NCBI GenBank assembly: GCA_948288625.1
Contig: CAOHYA010000001.1
Span: forward strand, 124,001 to 188,000
DNA: 64,000 nucleotides
Direction of reading: 5' to 3'
DNA from: an uncultured Candidatus Saccharibacteria bacterium
Lineage (GTDB): Bacteria; Patescibacteriota; Saccharimonadia; Saccharimonadales; Saccharimonadaceae
The first letter of the stretch is position 1. Every line of letters starts with the position of its first letter. This document shows positions 25,577 through 34,533 of this stretch, one piece after another. Made by a program: the position numbers and the translations under genes. Below the pieces are notes generated by a model. That model was not told the DNA's origin. It did no database searches and saw nothing but the letters and a program-made list of their open reading frames with translations.

Positions 25577-27400
25577 ATGCCACGACGTAAACCAGGAACA
25601 CCTGAAAGAAAATTAAATACTCGCCAGAAAGCGGCTGGTATTGCTCGGGTAGCTGCCATTACGTACAAAGCGTCTCCTTTGGCGGTCTTCGTGAAACTAG
25701 CCGGGACCTTGATAACATCTATTCTACCGATCGTCACCACGTACTTTGCCGCCCTGACGACAACTGAGCTCGCAAAAGCCTATGCCGGGGATGAAGCGGC
25801 CGGTAGTCAGGCGATAACGTACATCATCGTTACCTCTGTGCTTGGCGTCGCGTTGACGGCTTGGAGTAGCTTGGAGCAATATATCAATCAATTTGTTCGC
25901 TATAAAATCGATGCCGCTATTAGCGACCAGCTGTACGAACAATTCTTAGCTCTCGATTTCTGGCGCTACGACGATAAGAAGACTGCTGACTTATTCGACA
26001 AGTCAAAGCAATTCGCACAGTTTTTCGGATATGTCTTCGATAAGCTGGCCTCAATCGTTACTTCGTTCGTTTCGTTGATTGCCGGCTTGGTCGCGTTGTT
26101 ATTGGTCAGTTGGTGGCTAGGGCTTATTTTGCTCGCTGCCGTTATTCCCGGGGTCATTATCCAATTCAAACTTTCGAGGGCACAGGTGAACCATTGGAAT
26201 AACAACGTCGAAACCCGCCGCGCCAAAGATATGATCGAGTGGAACATGTTCCAAGTTTCAGCGATAGCCGAACTTCGCCTTTACGGAATGGTCCGTCACT
26301 TACTTGATTTGCGTATGAAATTACGCGACAAAGACGAAAAGGTACGCATAGAATTTGAACGAACCTATATCGGCAAACAACTCGCCGCTGATGTTCTGGA
26401 AGCAGCTGCCGAAGTAGTGGCGCTGATTTATGTAACGCTTCAGATTATCGCCCATCTTCAGCCTGTTGGTCAGCTGCTATATGTCCAACAAATTGTCTCA
26501 CGAGCTTTAAGTGGCTCAAGCGGCTTCGTATCGCAGCTGAGTAGTATCGATGAAGATATCGCCAATTTGTTCGATTACAACGAATTTATGGAGCTTCCGA
26601 CCGCAAAGCAGGCGTCGAAGCGGCTTCTGAAGGTCCCGGAAACAATTAGGTTCGAAAATGTCTCCTTTCACTATCCAGGCAACGAACAAACCGTACTGAA
26701 CGCTATTTCCCTTACGATCAAACAAGGGCAACGTGTGGCGATCGTCGGCGAGAACGGCGCCGGAAAGTCGACGTTCGTAAAATTACTTCTTGGGTTATAT
26801 AGGCCTACCAGCGGCACGGTGTACGTCGATGATACCGATCTGGCTGATGTTTCTTCTGAGGCGTGGCATCGCTATTTAGGCGTGCTCGAACAAAACTCAA
26901 ACAAATATTCGTTCGCGACTGCTCGTGATAACATTCTTCTCGGTGACGTGATGCACCCGGTGAGTAACGAGCGGTTTCAAGCTGCGCTGGATGCCGCCGA
27001 GGCGCGGACGTTCTTAGAAAAGCTCCCTAAAGGCGTGGATAATTACTTGATCCAATGGATCGAACATGACGACGGCACTGCCGGTGTCGATTTATCCGGT
27101 GGTCAATGGCAACGCCTTGCCTTGGCGCGTAATTTTTACCGTGACAGCCCGATTATTATCTTAGATGAACCTACCAGTGCCATCGACGCCCTCGCCGAGT
27201 CGCGTATTTTCGAGCGTCTCCTTAAAAAAGATGACAAAACCATCGTGACTATTAGCCACCGCCTTACGACCATCGAAAAAGCCGACATCATTTATATGTT
27301 TGAAGAGGGGAATATCGTCGAGCAAGGAACCCATGACGAACTCGTGGCTAAAAAAGGTCGCTATTACCGAATGTTCAAAAGTCAGTTGAGAAAGTCATAA
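25577..27400 (+). CDS. ABC exporter (fused membrane and ATPase domains)
   Basis: 607-residue half-transporter: six transmembrane helices in residues about 35-320, then a nucleotide-binding domain with Walker A GENGAGKST (near 390), signature LSGGQWQRLALAR, Walker B IIILDEPTSAIDA and the H-loop SHRL. Such exporters act as dimers for lipids, peptides or drugs; the substrate is not evident. Basic N-terminal tail (MPRRKPGTPERKLNTR). The gene ends 7 bp before the convergent Nudix gene, with no terminator between. Confidence 0.88.
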   Translation: MPRRKPGTPERKLNTRQKAAGIARVAAITYKASPLAVFVKLAGTLITSILPIVTTYFAALTTTELAKAYAGDEAAGSQAITYIIVTSVLGVALTAWSSLEQYINQFVRYKIDAAISDQLYEQFLALDFWRYDDKKTADLFDKSKQFAQFFGYVFDKLASIVTSFVSLIAGLVALLLVSWWLGLILLAAVIPGVIIQFKLSRAQVNHWNNNVETRRAKDMIEWNMFQVSAIAELRLYGMVRHLLDLRMKLRDKDEKVRIEFERTYIGKQLAADVLEAAAEVVALIYVTLQIIAHLQPVGQLLYVQQIVSRALSGSSGFVSQLSSIDEDIANLFDYNEFMELPTAKQASKRLLKVPETIRFENVSFHYPGNEQTVLNAISLTIKQGQRVAIVGENGAGKSTFVKLLLGLYRPTSGTVYVDDTDLADVSSEAWHRYLGVLEQNSNKYSFATARDNILLGDVMHPVSNERFQAALDAAEARTFLEKLPKGVDNYLIQWIEHDDGTAGVDLSGGQWQRLALARNFYRDSPIIILDEPTSAIDALAESRIFERLLKKDDKTIVTISHRLTTIEKADIIYMFEEGNIVEQGTHDELVAKKGRYYRMFKSQLRKS

Positions 27401-27407
27401 TAAGCAC

Positions 27408-27857
27408 CTAGCTTAATTCGTTGTGAATAAACACTGGCAAAGTGCCATCAATATGAGCTTGTATATCAACTTCGCTCAAAAAGGCCGGGAGGATGAAGTT
27501 TTCTTTAGGGTTGATAAATTCATGGCGAACCAACTCGGTAAGTCCATGGCTCGTTTCTTCGAGTTTGATCGTTTCGTAATCATGGGTATTTTTAATATGG
27601 AAGAAAAGCTCAAGCTGCTCCTTTTTTCCGTCGTTGAATTGCTGAACAAATAATAAATTCCCAATTTCCGGTGCTATACCGGTTTCCTCGATCATCTCCC
27701 TGTGCAAGCCTTGGGCAAATGATTCGCCAATATCTAAGCCGCCACCGAATGTTCCCCAAAAGTTACTTTCGCCTCCGTCGCTTAGACGGAATTTAGTGGC
27801 AAGTAGCTTGCCTTCATTGTAAATAATACCTCTCACGTTTACTCGACGCGTTGTCAT
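27408..27857 (-). CDS. Nudix hydrolase
   Basis: 149 residues with a Nudix box GGGLDIGESFAQGLHREMIEETGI (G-x5-E-x7-RE-x2-EE-x-G). Nudix enzymes hydrolyse nucleoside diphosphates linked to another moiety; FWGTFGGGLD and the acidic second half do not define a substrate. AAAGGAGAG precedes the ATG, so this gene has an SD-led start. Confidence 0.88.
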   Translation of the reverse strand: MTTRRVNVRGIIYNEGKLLATKFRLSDGGESNFWGTFGGGLDIGESFAQGLHREMIEETGIAPEIGNLLFVQQFNDGKKEQLELFFHIKNTHDYETIKLEETSHGLTELVRHEFINPKENFILPAFLSEVDIQAHIDGTLPVFIHNELS

Positions 27858-27901
27858 CGTGTGCTCTCCTTTGTCTTTTATTATTGACTCGTTATAGGTG
27901 A

Positions 27902-27955
27902 GCGTTAGTGGTTCGGCTCGTCCGAACGTTGACGCATAGCGGACCTCGCAAGGTC
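27902..27955. other. Two adjacent hairpins in the Nudix upstream region
   Basis: GTTCGG (27911-27916) pairs with CCGAAC (27922-27927), with GCGT/ACGC outside it; next, GACCT (27942-27946) pairs with AGGTC (27951-27955). They could sit in the 5' leader of the Nudix gene on the minus strand. The rest of 27858-28049 shows nothing I can name. Confidence 0.35.
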
Positions 27956-28049
27956 ATAGTAGAAATAGTGTACCAAGTTTTTTCCGATATGACGAGCTCT
28001 TTCGAAAAGTATCTAGTGTAAACTACCCCTGTTAATAAGCACTATAATA

Positions 28050-28077
28050 TTGACAAATTAGCAATTTTATGTATAAT
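28050..28077 (+). promoter_or_regulatory. Consensus promoter of gene 28085
   Basis: TTGACA (28050-28055), 16-bp spacer, TATAAT (28072-28077), then 7 nt to the ATG. Confidence 0.75.
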
Positions 28078-28084
28078 ACAAAGC

Positions 28085-28546
28085 ATGAGCACAATCGAAA
28101 CTTTTTCACCACAGAAGTCAAAAGAATATGATGGTCGTAAACAAGACCATGGCGATGCCGCCCAGAGAAAAGGGCATGAATACGAATACCCTTCAGAAAT
28201 TAAATATGATCGTCGTGGAATCGAAAGCCACTCAAAACAGCTACTCAAAAGTGATTTAAGCGAACTAGATATTGACTATGCATCCATGAGCCCAGCCGAA
28301 CTTGAAGCTGAAGCTGATGACATGCTTAAAGAATACAGTACTGGTGCTACGACCGCGGAAGTTTCTGATGATGAATACACGCATTACCAGGATTTCTTCC
28401 CAACCGAAGCCGAACTCGGTGTGAAGTCTAAGCACGAGATTGGCCGCGAGATGGCCCGACGTGTCACTCTCGACGTCGACTATGAAGACGATGATACCGG
28501 TGATAGTGATTACCATATCCCAGTCCGTATAAAAAATCGTTTGTAA
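28085..28546 (+). CDS. Acidic hypothetical protein
   Basis: Not recognised. 153 residues, strongly acidic in its second half (DVDYEDDDTGDSDYH) with a hydrophilic, partly helical middle (MSPAELEAEADDMLKEY). No signal peptide, membrane helix or cysteine. The near-perfect promoter and terminator suggest a well expressed single-gene unit, and the start has no SD. Likely cytoplasmic; a binding partner that is basic (nucleic-acid-mimic type) is only speculation. Confidence 0.7.
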   Translation: MSTIETFSPQKSKEYDGRKQDHGDAAQRKGHEYEYPSEIKYDRRGIESHSKQLLKSDLSELDIDYASMSPAELEAEADDMLKEYSTGATTAEVSDDEYTHYQDFFPTEAELGVKSKHEIGREMARRVTLDVDYEDDDTGDSDYHIPVRIKNRL

Positions 28547-28561
28547 CCTTTTATTAATCAA

Positions 28562-28592
28562 AACGAGCCGTGTTACAGCGGCTCGTTTTTTA
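28562..28592 (+). terminator. Intrinsic terminator after gene 28085
   Basis: AAACGAGCCG pairs with CGGCTCGTTT around a short loop, followed by a T run. Confidence 0.85.
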
Positions 28593-28603
28593 TTGAAAAG
28601 TTA

Positions 28604-28646
28604 AACCCCGCACCTTCCGGGAGCGAGGCTCAACCGATGGCGCGGG
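28604..28646 (-). terminator. Hairpin after the small membrane protein gene
   Basis: CCCCGC near 28604 pairs with GCGGGG near 28641 on the minus transcript, followed by a T-rich stretch there. A probable terminator for gene 28651. Confidence 0.5.
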
Positions 28647-28650
28647 GTAT

Positions 28651-29031
28651 TCATGTCGGTGAGGGCAGGGGAGAGGGTGTGGCTCTGGCGATGCGCTCGC
28701 GCAGCTTCTTGATACCACGCTTGAGGCGCTTCCACTGGTCGTTGAACCAGTTGTCGTCATCAAAGAACCTTTTCAAGCTCCACACCCATATCCATACGAT
28801 GACCAGGTCCCATCCTGCACCGAGCAAATTTTCTTGCATGAAATAAATCACGCTGCTCGCTAGCAAGGAAAGGATGACCATGATATCGGTCGCAATTATC
28901 CATGTGGTCGCTACGTAACGCTGGTGACTTCCGAGCACCGCACGATCTCTACGTATTAGAAACATAAGATTTATTGCCATGCATACGAGCATTATCATTA
29001 AAACCACTAAACTAAGCGCATTAAGGTCCAT
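28651..29031 (-). CDS. Small membrane protein, unknown function
   Basis: 126 residues with three hydrophobic segments (about 5-27, 40-62, 70-88) and a strongly basic C-terminal tail (QWKRLKRGIKKLRERIARA). Not recognised. The gene is GC-rich and has its own consensus promoter, an SD-like GGATGGAAG before the ATG, and a terminator hairpin, as do the other orphan cassettes in the window. Confidence 0.65.
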   Translation of the reverse strand: MDLNALSLVVLMIMLVCMAINLMFLIRRDRAVLGSHQRYVATTWIIATDIMVILSLLASSVIYFMQENLLGAGWDLVIVWIWVWSLKRFFDDDNWFNDQWKRLKRGIKKLRERIARATPSPLPSPT

Positions 29032-29070
29032 CTTCCATCCAACTTTCCGTCAAAGACAAAGAATATACAT

Positions 29071-29099
29071 ATTTTACTATGTATAAGCATAATTGTCAA
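29071..29099 (-). promoter_or_regulatory. Consensus promoter of gene 28651
   Basis: Minus strand TTGACA (29094-29099), 17-bp spacer, TAAAAT (29071-29076). It abuts the plus-strand -10 of pnp at 29105-29110, so the two promoters are back to back. Confidence 0.7.
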
Positions 29100-29104
29100 T
29101 CTGC

Positions 29105-29221
29105 TATAATGGAGACAGCCCACGCGATTAAGTGCTGGATAGAGTGGTTCGACTCATCGAATTTCTGTACCCGTTACTTACTCGTTAAAGAAGAGTGGGT
29201 CAATTAAAGAAGGAGGTCCTC
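29105..29221 (+). promoter_or_regulatory. pnp promoter and structured leader
   Basis: TGC-TATAAT (-10 at 29105-29110), then a leader of about 105 nt. It contains GAGT/ACTC around GGTTCG, a possible long-range CCCAC (29119 region)/GTGGG (29195 region) pairing, and AAGGAGGT at 29210-29217 before the ATG. PNPase genes are often autoregulated through their leaders; that is suggested but not shown. Confidence 0.5.
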
Positions 29222-31351
29222 ATGCCAACAATCAACCCTTATGGCAAGGATATTATCAAAGTAACGACCGAGTTCGAAGGTCGTCCATTAACGTTGGAAG
29301 TGAACCGTGTCGGGTTTCGTACCACCGGTTCGGTCTTGGTTACCTACGGTGACACCGTCGTGCTTGGCTCGGCCCAGGTAGGTACCCGCCCGGTAGTGCT
29401 GGATTATTTTCCGCTTTCAATCGACTATGAAGAAAAATTTTATGCAGCCGGAAAAATTAGTGGGAGCCGTTTCATTAAGCGTGAAGGCCGCCCAAGCGAC
29501 GAGGCGATTCTTATCGGGCGCCTTATCGACCGTCCAATCCGTCCGTTATTTCCCAAAGGGTACCGCCAAGAAGTACAAGTGGTCGCCAGCGTCTTGAGCC
29601 TCGACCCGGACTTCCGGCCTGACATTATCGGTATGATTGCAGCGTCAAGCGCCCTTATGCTAACTGGAACGCCGTTTGACGGACCTGTCGCCGGGTTGCG
29701 TATCGGTCGAGTAAATGGTGAGTTCAAGGCATTCTTAACCCCCGAAGAACGTGAAAACAGCGACCTCGACTTAGTAGTCGCTGGTATTGAAAGCGGTATT
29801 ACGATGGTTGAGGCGGGTGCAAACGAAGTGCCTGAAGAAGTCGTGGCCGATGCGCTCGCCTGGGCGTTCGAGCATTACCAACCGGCAATCAAGCTCCAAC
29901 AGGAATTAGCCGCTAAAATTGCCCCAGTTGCCCAAGAATACACCTTGGTGCTTCCTGACGAATCACTACAGGAAGTTGCCAATGCGTGGGTAGACGGCAA
30001 GCTTGGTGAAGCAATTCGCAAGCCCTACCCGGAACGTAACGAAATGATCAATAAGCTTCGATGGGCATTCCATGAAGAGATGGCGAATAAAGTAGCTGAA
30101 AATGAAGACGGCGAATTTGTCGTGTACGCTCGCGACAAATACGATGAAGCGTTCACCGCCGCCGTGCATAAAGATGTGCGTAAAGGTATTGTCGAACACA
30201 AAGTTCGTCCTGATGGACGATCGTTCGACGAAATCCGCCCTCTTTCCAGCGAAGTAGGGGTGTTGCCGCGTACCCATGGTTCATCATTGTTTACCCGTGG
30301 TATGACCCAAGCCTTAAACGTAGTTACCTTGGCTCCTTTGAGCTATGCGCAACTTGTCGACACTATGGAAACGAACGACGGCGAACGCCGTTATATGCAC
30401 CATTACAACGCACCAGGCTACACTGTCGGTGAGGTGCAACGAATCGGTTCGCCGGGTCGTCGTGAAATTGGTCACGGTTATTTGGCTGAACGGGCACTTA
30501 TTCCTGTGCTGCCGAAAGAAGAAGATTTCCCATACGCTATCCGTAGCGTCACGGAAATCATGAGCCAGAACGGTTCGACTTCGATGGCGGCGACCTGTTC
30601 GAGCTGTTTGGCGCTGATGGACGCTGGTGTGCCTTTGACGGCAATGGTGAGCGGTATCGCCATGGGTCTTATCATGGACGGCGAAACACCGAACATCCTG
30701 AGCGACATTGCCGATGCCGAGGACTTTGCTGGCGACATGGATTTCAAGTGTGCCGGTACGTCCAAGGGCCTGACGGCGCTTCAAATGGATATGAAAGTGC
30801 ATGGACTGCCTGTAGAAATTTTGAAAGAAGCATTGTTGGCTGGTAAAAAGGGTCGCGCACACATTTTGGAAAGCATGGTGGCGACACTCTCCGAACCACG
30901 TGCCGAACTAAGCCCATACGCGCCGCGAATCGAGAAGATTAAGATCAACCCGGAAAAAATTGGTGCGGTTATTGGTAAGGGTGGGGAAGTGATCAACAAA
31001 ATTACCGGTGAAACTGGTGCTGAAATTGACATCAAGGAAGACGGCCTTATTACCGTCGCCGGTTCCGACCCGGCGGGTATCGCCCGAGCCATCGAGTGGA
31101 TCAAAGGCCTTACCGAAGAAGCTGAAGTTGGCAAAATTTACACTGGTAAAGTCGTCAGTATCAAAGACTTCGGCGCATTCGTGAACATAATGCCTGGACA
31201 AGACGGTATGGTGCATATTTCCCAACTTTCGAACGAACGGGTCGAACGAGTAGAAGATGTACTCACGGAAGGCCAAATCGTGAAAGCGAAGCTTGTCGGT
31301 ATCGACGAACGCGGCCGTTTAAGTCTCAGCCTCAAAGACATCGAGCAATAA
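29222..31351 (+). CDS. pnp: Polyribonucleotide nucleotidyltransferase
   Basis: PNPase, the phosphorolytic 3'-5' exoribonuclease. 709 residues: first RNase PH domain (VTYGDTVVLGSA..., KFYAAGKISGSRFIKREGRPS), an all-alpha linker, the second RNase PH domain (RTHGSSLFTRGMTQALNVVTL, SNGSTSMA-like MSQNGSTSMAATCS), KH domain (IGAVIGKGGEVINKITGETGAEIDI) and C-terminal S1 domain (VGKIYTGKVVSIKDFGAFVNIMPG). Start ATG 29222 follows AAGGAGGT; an upstream in-frame GTG at 29195 lies before the SD. With rnj and orn it supplies RNA decay. Confidence 0.96.
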   Translation: MPTINPYGKDIIKVTTEFEGRPLTLEVNRVGFRTTGSVLVTYGDTVVLGSAQVGTRPVVLDYFPLSIDYEEKFYAAGKISGSRFIKREGRPSDEAILIGRLIDRPIRPLFPKGYRQEVQVVASVLSLDPDFRPDIIGMIAASSALMLTGTPFDGPVAGLRIGRVNGEFKAFLTPEERENSDLDLVVAGIESGITMVEAGANEVPEEVVADALAWAFEHYQPAIKLQQELAAKIAPVAQEYTLVLPDESLQEVANAWVDGKLGEAIRKPYPERNEMINKLRWAFHEEMANKVAENEDGEFVVYARDKYDEAFTAAVHKDVRKGIVEHKVRPDGRSFDEIRPLSSEVGVLPRTHGSSLFTRGMTQALNVVTLAPLSYAQLVDTMETNDGERRYMHHYNAPGYTVGEVQRIGSPGRREIGHGYLAERALIPVLPKEEDFPYAIRSVTEIMSQNGSTSMAATCSSCLALMDAGVPLTAMVSGIAMGLIMDGETPNILSDIADAEDFAGDMDFKCAGTSKGLTALQMDMKVHGLPVEILKEALLAGKKGRAHILESMVATLSEPRAELSPYAPRIEKIKINPEKIGAVIGKGGEVINKITGETGAEIDIKEDGLITVAGSDPAGIARAIEWIKGLTEEAEVGKIYTGKVVSIKDFGAFVNIMPGQDGMVHISQLSNERVERVEDVLTEGQIVKAKLVGIDERGRLSLSLKDIEQ

Positions 31352-31371
31352 AGGTTTACCCCTTTCATTCA

Positions 31372-31400
31372 TTGACTTTTTATACTTTTTATGCTAAAAT
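31372..31400 (+). promoter_or_regulatory. Promoter of gene 31501
   Basis: TTGACT (31372-31377), 17-bp spacer ending in TGC, TAAAAT (31395-31400); close to consensus with an extended -10. Confidence 0.7.
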
Positions 31401-31420
31401 AATCGCAAGCTCTTTTCATA

Positions 31421-31474
31421 ATTACGCTTATTCAGGTTACAAGCTGGCTTACCCCGGCTCCTGAAAAGTGTAAT
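31421..31474 (+). promoter_or_regulatory. Long hairpin in the leader of gene 31501
   Basis: Three stacked arms: ATTACGCTT/AAGTGTAAT (31421-31429 with 31466-31474, one G-T wobble), TTCAGG/CCTGAA (31431-31436 with 31460-31465) and AGCTGG/CCGGCT (31442-31447 with 31454-31459, one wobble), 21 bp in all. It ends about 14 nt before the GAAGGAAG SD, with no T tract, so it is a leader structure and not a terminator. Confidence 0.65.
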
Positions 31475-31500
31475 CCAGCCCTATCAGAAGGAAGTGATCC

Positions 31501-32721
31501 ATGACGACAGCGTCATCGCCCTATTGGGGTACGGATCTGTCCGCAGAGGTAGTAGCGCCCGAACCCGAATATATTTCGGTAGAGGGCGTGTCTGTCTGCG
31601 TCAGGTACGAGAAAGCCGGGTGGTATTCAATTCGCCCGATTCTCGAGGTCGACATCGCCGATGCCATGCGTCTTGCTTGGTATCCCGAACTCAGCCACGA
31701 GGAGTATCCGTACATCTCGAACGTCAGCGTCCTTCAGGACGGCAAAGAGGTGATCAGAACGTTCGTTTCACGATTCACGTATGACGTGAGGGACCTCCGA
31801 GCGAGCGTCGTTCGCTGGCAAGCGGAAGAGCACCGAAAGGCCGAAGCCACCAGGCTTCGCGTTCGGCTGGATGCTCTTGGCCAGAAAGTCCAGGAAGTTA
31901 ATCGCTTGGACTGGCCGATGCCACGCCTCGATGCGCTCCACGTCGAAGCGCGGCTGCAGTTCAGTCGCCTCAATTCCGGTTACAAAGCACCCACGTCGAA
32001 CCATGTGGAGAAGTGCTTCGACCGGGTCGACCAGGAGCTCAAGCGCCTTCATGAAGGTGATGTCACCATCATCGTCGATGACCTCATCGACGGCGTGCTG
32101 TATCACCCCGACCTCGCCGCCAACCAGACGGTCATCGACGAGGTGAAGGAGTGGCACATCCGCACGGGCGGCTTCATCGATCTCATCGACGAGTCGGTGC
32201 TTCGCGCTTTCTACGAGCGTCGAATCCTGAACAAGACGATGAGGGACTTCATGTCGCACGGTATTCGGCTCGACATCGAGGACTACGTGCTTCCGGATCT
32301 GTTGGAAGAACTCGACGACATCGCTCCGGCGAAGCTCGTCCTCGAGAAGCAGAAGGGAAGTTCGTCTTACGAACTGACCTACGACTACCTCGAGCGCGAT
32401 GGAAAGCGGGTTCCGGTTGCTTCGGTCATTCTTCCGCTGCGTGTGTACGAACACAACGCGCCTGAGTATGGCAAGAAGTCCAACTTCCCGAAGTTCCCTC
32501 ACCAGATCGAGCTGTACGTCGAAGTGTTCTTCGACGGCAAGATCATCGCCGCCGGTACGCCGGGCGAAGACCTCGACAGGAAGATCGCGAAGTTCAAGAA
32601 GAGCCGTAATCGCAGCAACCCTCTCCAGGGTACGACTGACGAGTTCGGCCTTCGCCGGTACCGTCCCATCGACCCGACCCCGGTTCCGCCGTGGTTCAAG
32701 GGTCGTCCTCCTCGCTGGTAG
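31501..32721 (+). CDS. 406-residue orphan protein in a GC-rich cassette
   Basis: Not recognised. Soluble-looking protein without signal peptide or membrane helix. An N-terminal beta-rich part (1-100) is followed by a charged helical stretch (RWQAEEHRKAEATRLRVRLDALGQKVQEV), a middle helical domain, and a C-terminal beta-rich part (VPVASVILPLRVYEHN, QIELYVEVFFDGKII) ending in a Pro/Arg-rich tail. GC-rich codons (GAG, AAG, CTC, GTC) contrast with flanking pnp and ABC-F. ATG 31501 follows GAAGGAAG. Own promoter, a large leader hairpin and a 3' hairpin make it a complete transcription unit, probably acquired. Confidence 0.7.
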   Translation: MTTASSPYWGTDLSAEVVAPEPEYISVEGVSVCVRYEKAGWYSIRPILEVDIADAMRLAWYPELSHEEYPYISNVSVLQDGKEVIRTFVSRFTYDVRDLRASVVRWQAEEHRKAEATRLRVRLDALGQKVQEVNRLDWPMPRLDALHVEARLQFSRLNSGYKAPTSNHVEKCFDRVDQELKRLHEGDVTIIVDDLIDGVLYHPDLAANQTVIDEVKEWHIRTGGFIDLIDESVLRAFYERRILNKTMRDFMSHGIRLDIEDYVLPDLLEELDDIAPAKLVLEKQKGSSSYELTYDYLERDGKRVPVASVILPLRVYEHNAPEYGKKSNFPKFPHQIELYVEVFFDGKIIAAGTPGEDLDRKIAKFKKSRNRSNPLQGTTDEFGLRRYRPIDPTPVPPWFKGRPPRW

Positions 32722-32734
32722 GTAATAAGAGCAT

Positions 32735-32757
32735 CCCCGCATCAGCCAGATGCGGGG
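32735..32757 (+). terminator. Hairpin after gene 31501
   Basis: CCCCGCATC / GATGCGGGG, perfect 9-bp stem with loop AGCCA; a T-rich but interrupted tract follows. Confidence 0.65.
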
Positions 32758-32829
32758 AATCCTCTCAAGTTCTTTTCTTTTCGGAAGAGCATTTAAGAAG
32801 ATCGCAAGAGAGTATTGTCGTACCTCTGT

Positions 32830-32835
32830 TATAAT
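32830..32835 (+). promoter_or_regulatory. -10 box of the ABC-F gene
   Basis: TATAAT, 10 nt before ATG 32846. It excludes upstream in-frame start codons. Confidence 0.5.
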
Positions 32836-32845
32836 AAGTCACTGT

Positions 32846-34489
32846 ATGATAATCACCGCAACCATCGAAGAAAAATCCTTTGGCGATAAGCGCCTTTTTA
32901 AGGACACTTCGTTTTTCGTGGATGATGACGAAAAAGTGGGCATCGTCGGCCGCAATGGTGAAGGGAAGACCACGTTATTTCGCATCGTTACCGGTGAAGA
33001 TAAAGATTTTCAAGGTGAGTTCAACTTAGGTAAGGGCGTGTCGATCATCGCTACTCGCCAAGAACACCATGGCTTCGAAGATATGGTGGTATTGGAATAT
33101 ATCCTTCAAGATTTGCCGCACTACGGCAAGTTAAAACATATCCTCGAAAACCATCCTTTGATCATGGGTGACGACATGAAGCTCATCAACGAATATTCCG
33201 AAGCGCTCGAACGGTTCGATAGCCTCGGGTATTACACTATCGAGAACGAAGTCGAAAAGACCATGGATTCATTCCAACTTGGTTCACGTATCAACAGCAA
33301 GCTCGGCGAACTATCCGGTGGGCAGAAACGCCTGGTAGAAGTGGCCAAGGTGATGATTTCCAAAGCGCAACTAGCGTTGATCGATGAGCCTACCAACCAC
33401 ATGGACTACGTGGCGAAAGACAAGTTTCTCCAGTGGATGGTTTCGGCTAAAGAAGCAATGTTGGTCATTACGCACGACCGTGATGTTTTGGAAAAAGTGG
33501 ATCGTATTTTGGAGGTGAAAGACCAAAAGATCATCAGCTATAAAGGCAACTACAGCGATTATTTACGTCAGAATGCTGGCTCGACGAGCAGCAAGATGAA
33601 TGAGTTCGAACTAACGCAACGTCGCATAGTGAACTTGAAGGCGAAAATCATCGAATACCAACGCTTCAAGGAAAAGTCGCGCCATCCAAGTACTATTCAA
33701 CGCTTCAAACGCCTCGAGCAAACGTCCCGCGACGAACTTGCCCGGCTTGAAAAAACCGAAAAACCAACCTTTTGGGTGGATAGCGAATCGGTGGCCGATA
33801 TGGGCTTGAAGACAGGTGAGCAATACCAAAAATTCAAGGCGAAAAATATTCGTTTGAGCGGCGTAACCGGCGAAGAGGGCTTTGGGCGCTTATTGGTAAA
33901 TGTTTCCGATCTCTCTCTCGGGTATGATACACCACTCTTCGAGGGCATTTCGTTTCAAATCCGCGAGGGTGAAATCTTAGAAATTCGCGGTCGTAACGGT
34001 GCGGGTAAATCGACCATGGTAAAAACACTCCTGTCGACCGTCCATGGCAACGATTTCTCGGCAAAGGTGTATGACGGAGTCATCGATATCGACAAGAAAA
34101 TTCGTGTCGGGGTATATGAACAAGAAACACCAGATATGTGGCTTACGAAAACGCTTTCCAGTGCCATCGAACACATTTATTTGTCACGTGGCTTGAAAGT
34201 AGGTGAAACCAAAGTACGCCAGCTGATGGCCGATTATTTGTTCACGCAGGGTGATGCGAATATTCCGGTTGCTCAGCTGAGCGGTGGTCAAAAAGCCCGT
34301 CTTCAATTGATCGATATGCTGGCTGACAGTCCATCACTTCTCGTACTCGACGAACCAACTAACCACCTCGACCTTCCAAGTATCGAAGAGCTTGAGCAGG
34401 CGCTTAAAAACTACACCGGCGCAATTTTGTATATCTCGCACGATACGTTCTTCAGAAAGAATGTGGGCGGGGAAGTGATTCAACTATAG
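32846..34489 (+). CDS. ABC-F family ATPase
   Basis: 547 residues, two ATP-binding cassettes and no membrane domain. First cassette: GRNGEGKTT, LSGGQKRLVEVA, LALIDEPTNHMD. Second: GRNGAGKST, LSGGQKARLQL, LLVLDEPTNHLD. Between them is the charged linker of the family (about 240-320, with R..FKEKSRHPSTIQRFKRLEQ). ABC-F proteins bind the ribosomal E site and act in translation or antibiotic protection (EttA, Uup, YdiF types). Which subtype applies is not clear. A leaderless-type -10 precedes it. Confidence 0.88.
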   Translation: MIITATIEEKSFGDKRLFKDTSFFVDDDEKVGIVGRNGEGKTTLFRIVTGEDKDFQGEFNLGKGVSIIATRQEHHGFEDMVVLEYILQDLPHYGKLKHILENHPLIMGDDMKLINEYSEALERFDSLGYYTIENEVEKTMDSFQLGSRINSKLGELSGGQKRLVEVAKVMISKAQLALIDEPTNHMDYVAKDKFLQWMVSAKEAMLVITHDRDVLEKVDRILEVKDQKIISYKGNYSDYLRQNAGSTSSKMNEFELTQRRIVNLKAKIIEYQRFKEKSRHPSTIQRFKRLEQTSRDELARLEKTEKPTFWVDSESVADMGLKTGEQYQKFKAKNIRLSGVTGEEGFGRLLVNVSDLSLGYDTPLFEGISFQIREGEILEIRGRNGAGKSTMVKTLLSTVHGNDFSAKVYDGVIDIDKKIRVGVYEQETPDMWLTKTLSSAIEHIYLSRGLKVGETKVRQLMADYLFTQGDANIPVAQLSGGQKARLQLIDMLADSPSLLVLDEPTNHLDLPSIEELEQALKNYTGAILYISHDTFFRKNVGGEVIQL

Positions 34490-34519
34490 GCGTCGCTTGT
34501 AGCCAGCAGAAATCCACGC

Positions 34520-34525
34520 TACACT
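34520..34525 (+). promoter_or_regulatory. -10 box of the restriction-modification gene
   Basis: TACACT, 8 nt before ATG 34534. Confidence 0.4.
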
Positions 34526-34533
34526 GGTAATTG

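Noticed and set aside
32102..32720. Frameshift or pseudogene in gene 31501
   Set aside because: The frame is open throughout with consistent codon bias; the unfamiliar sequence is better explained by an orphan protein.
31768..32742. Open frame of 324 codons on the minus strand
   Set aside because: It is antisense to the GC-rich gene 31501, whose base composition makes long antisense frames likely. It has no promoter or SD and would run through the terminator hairpin.
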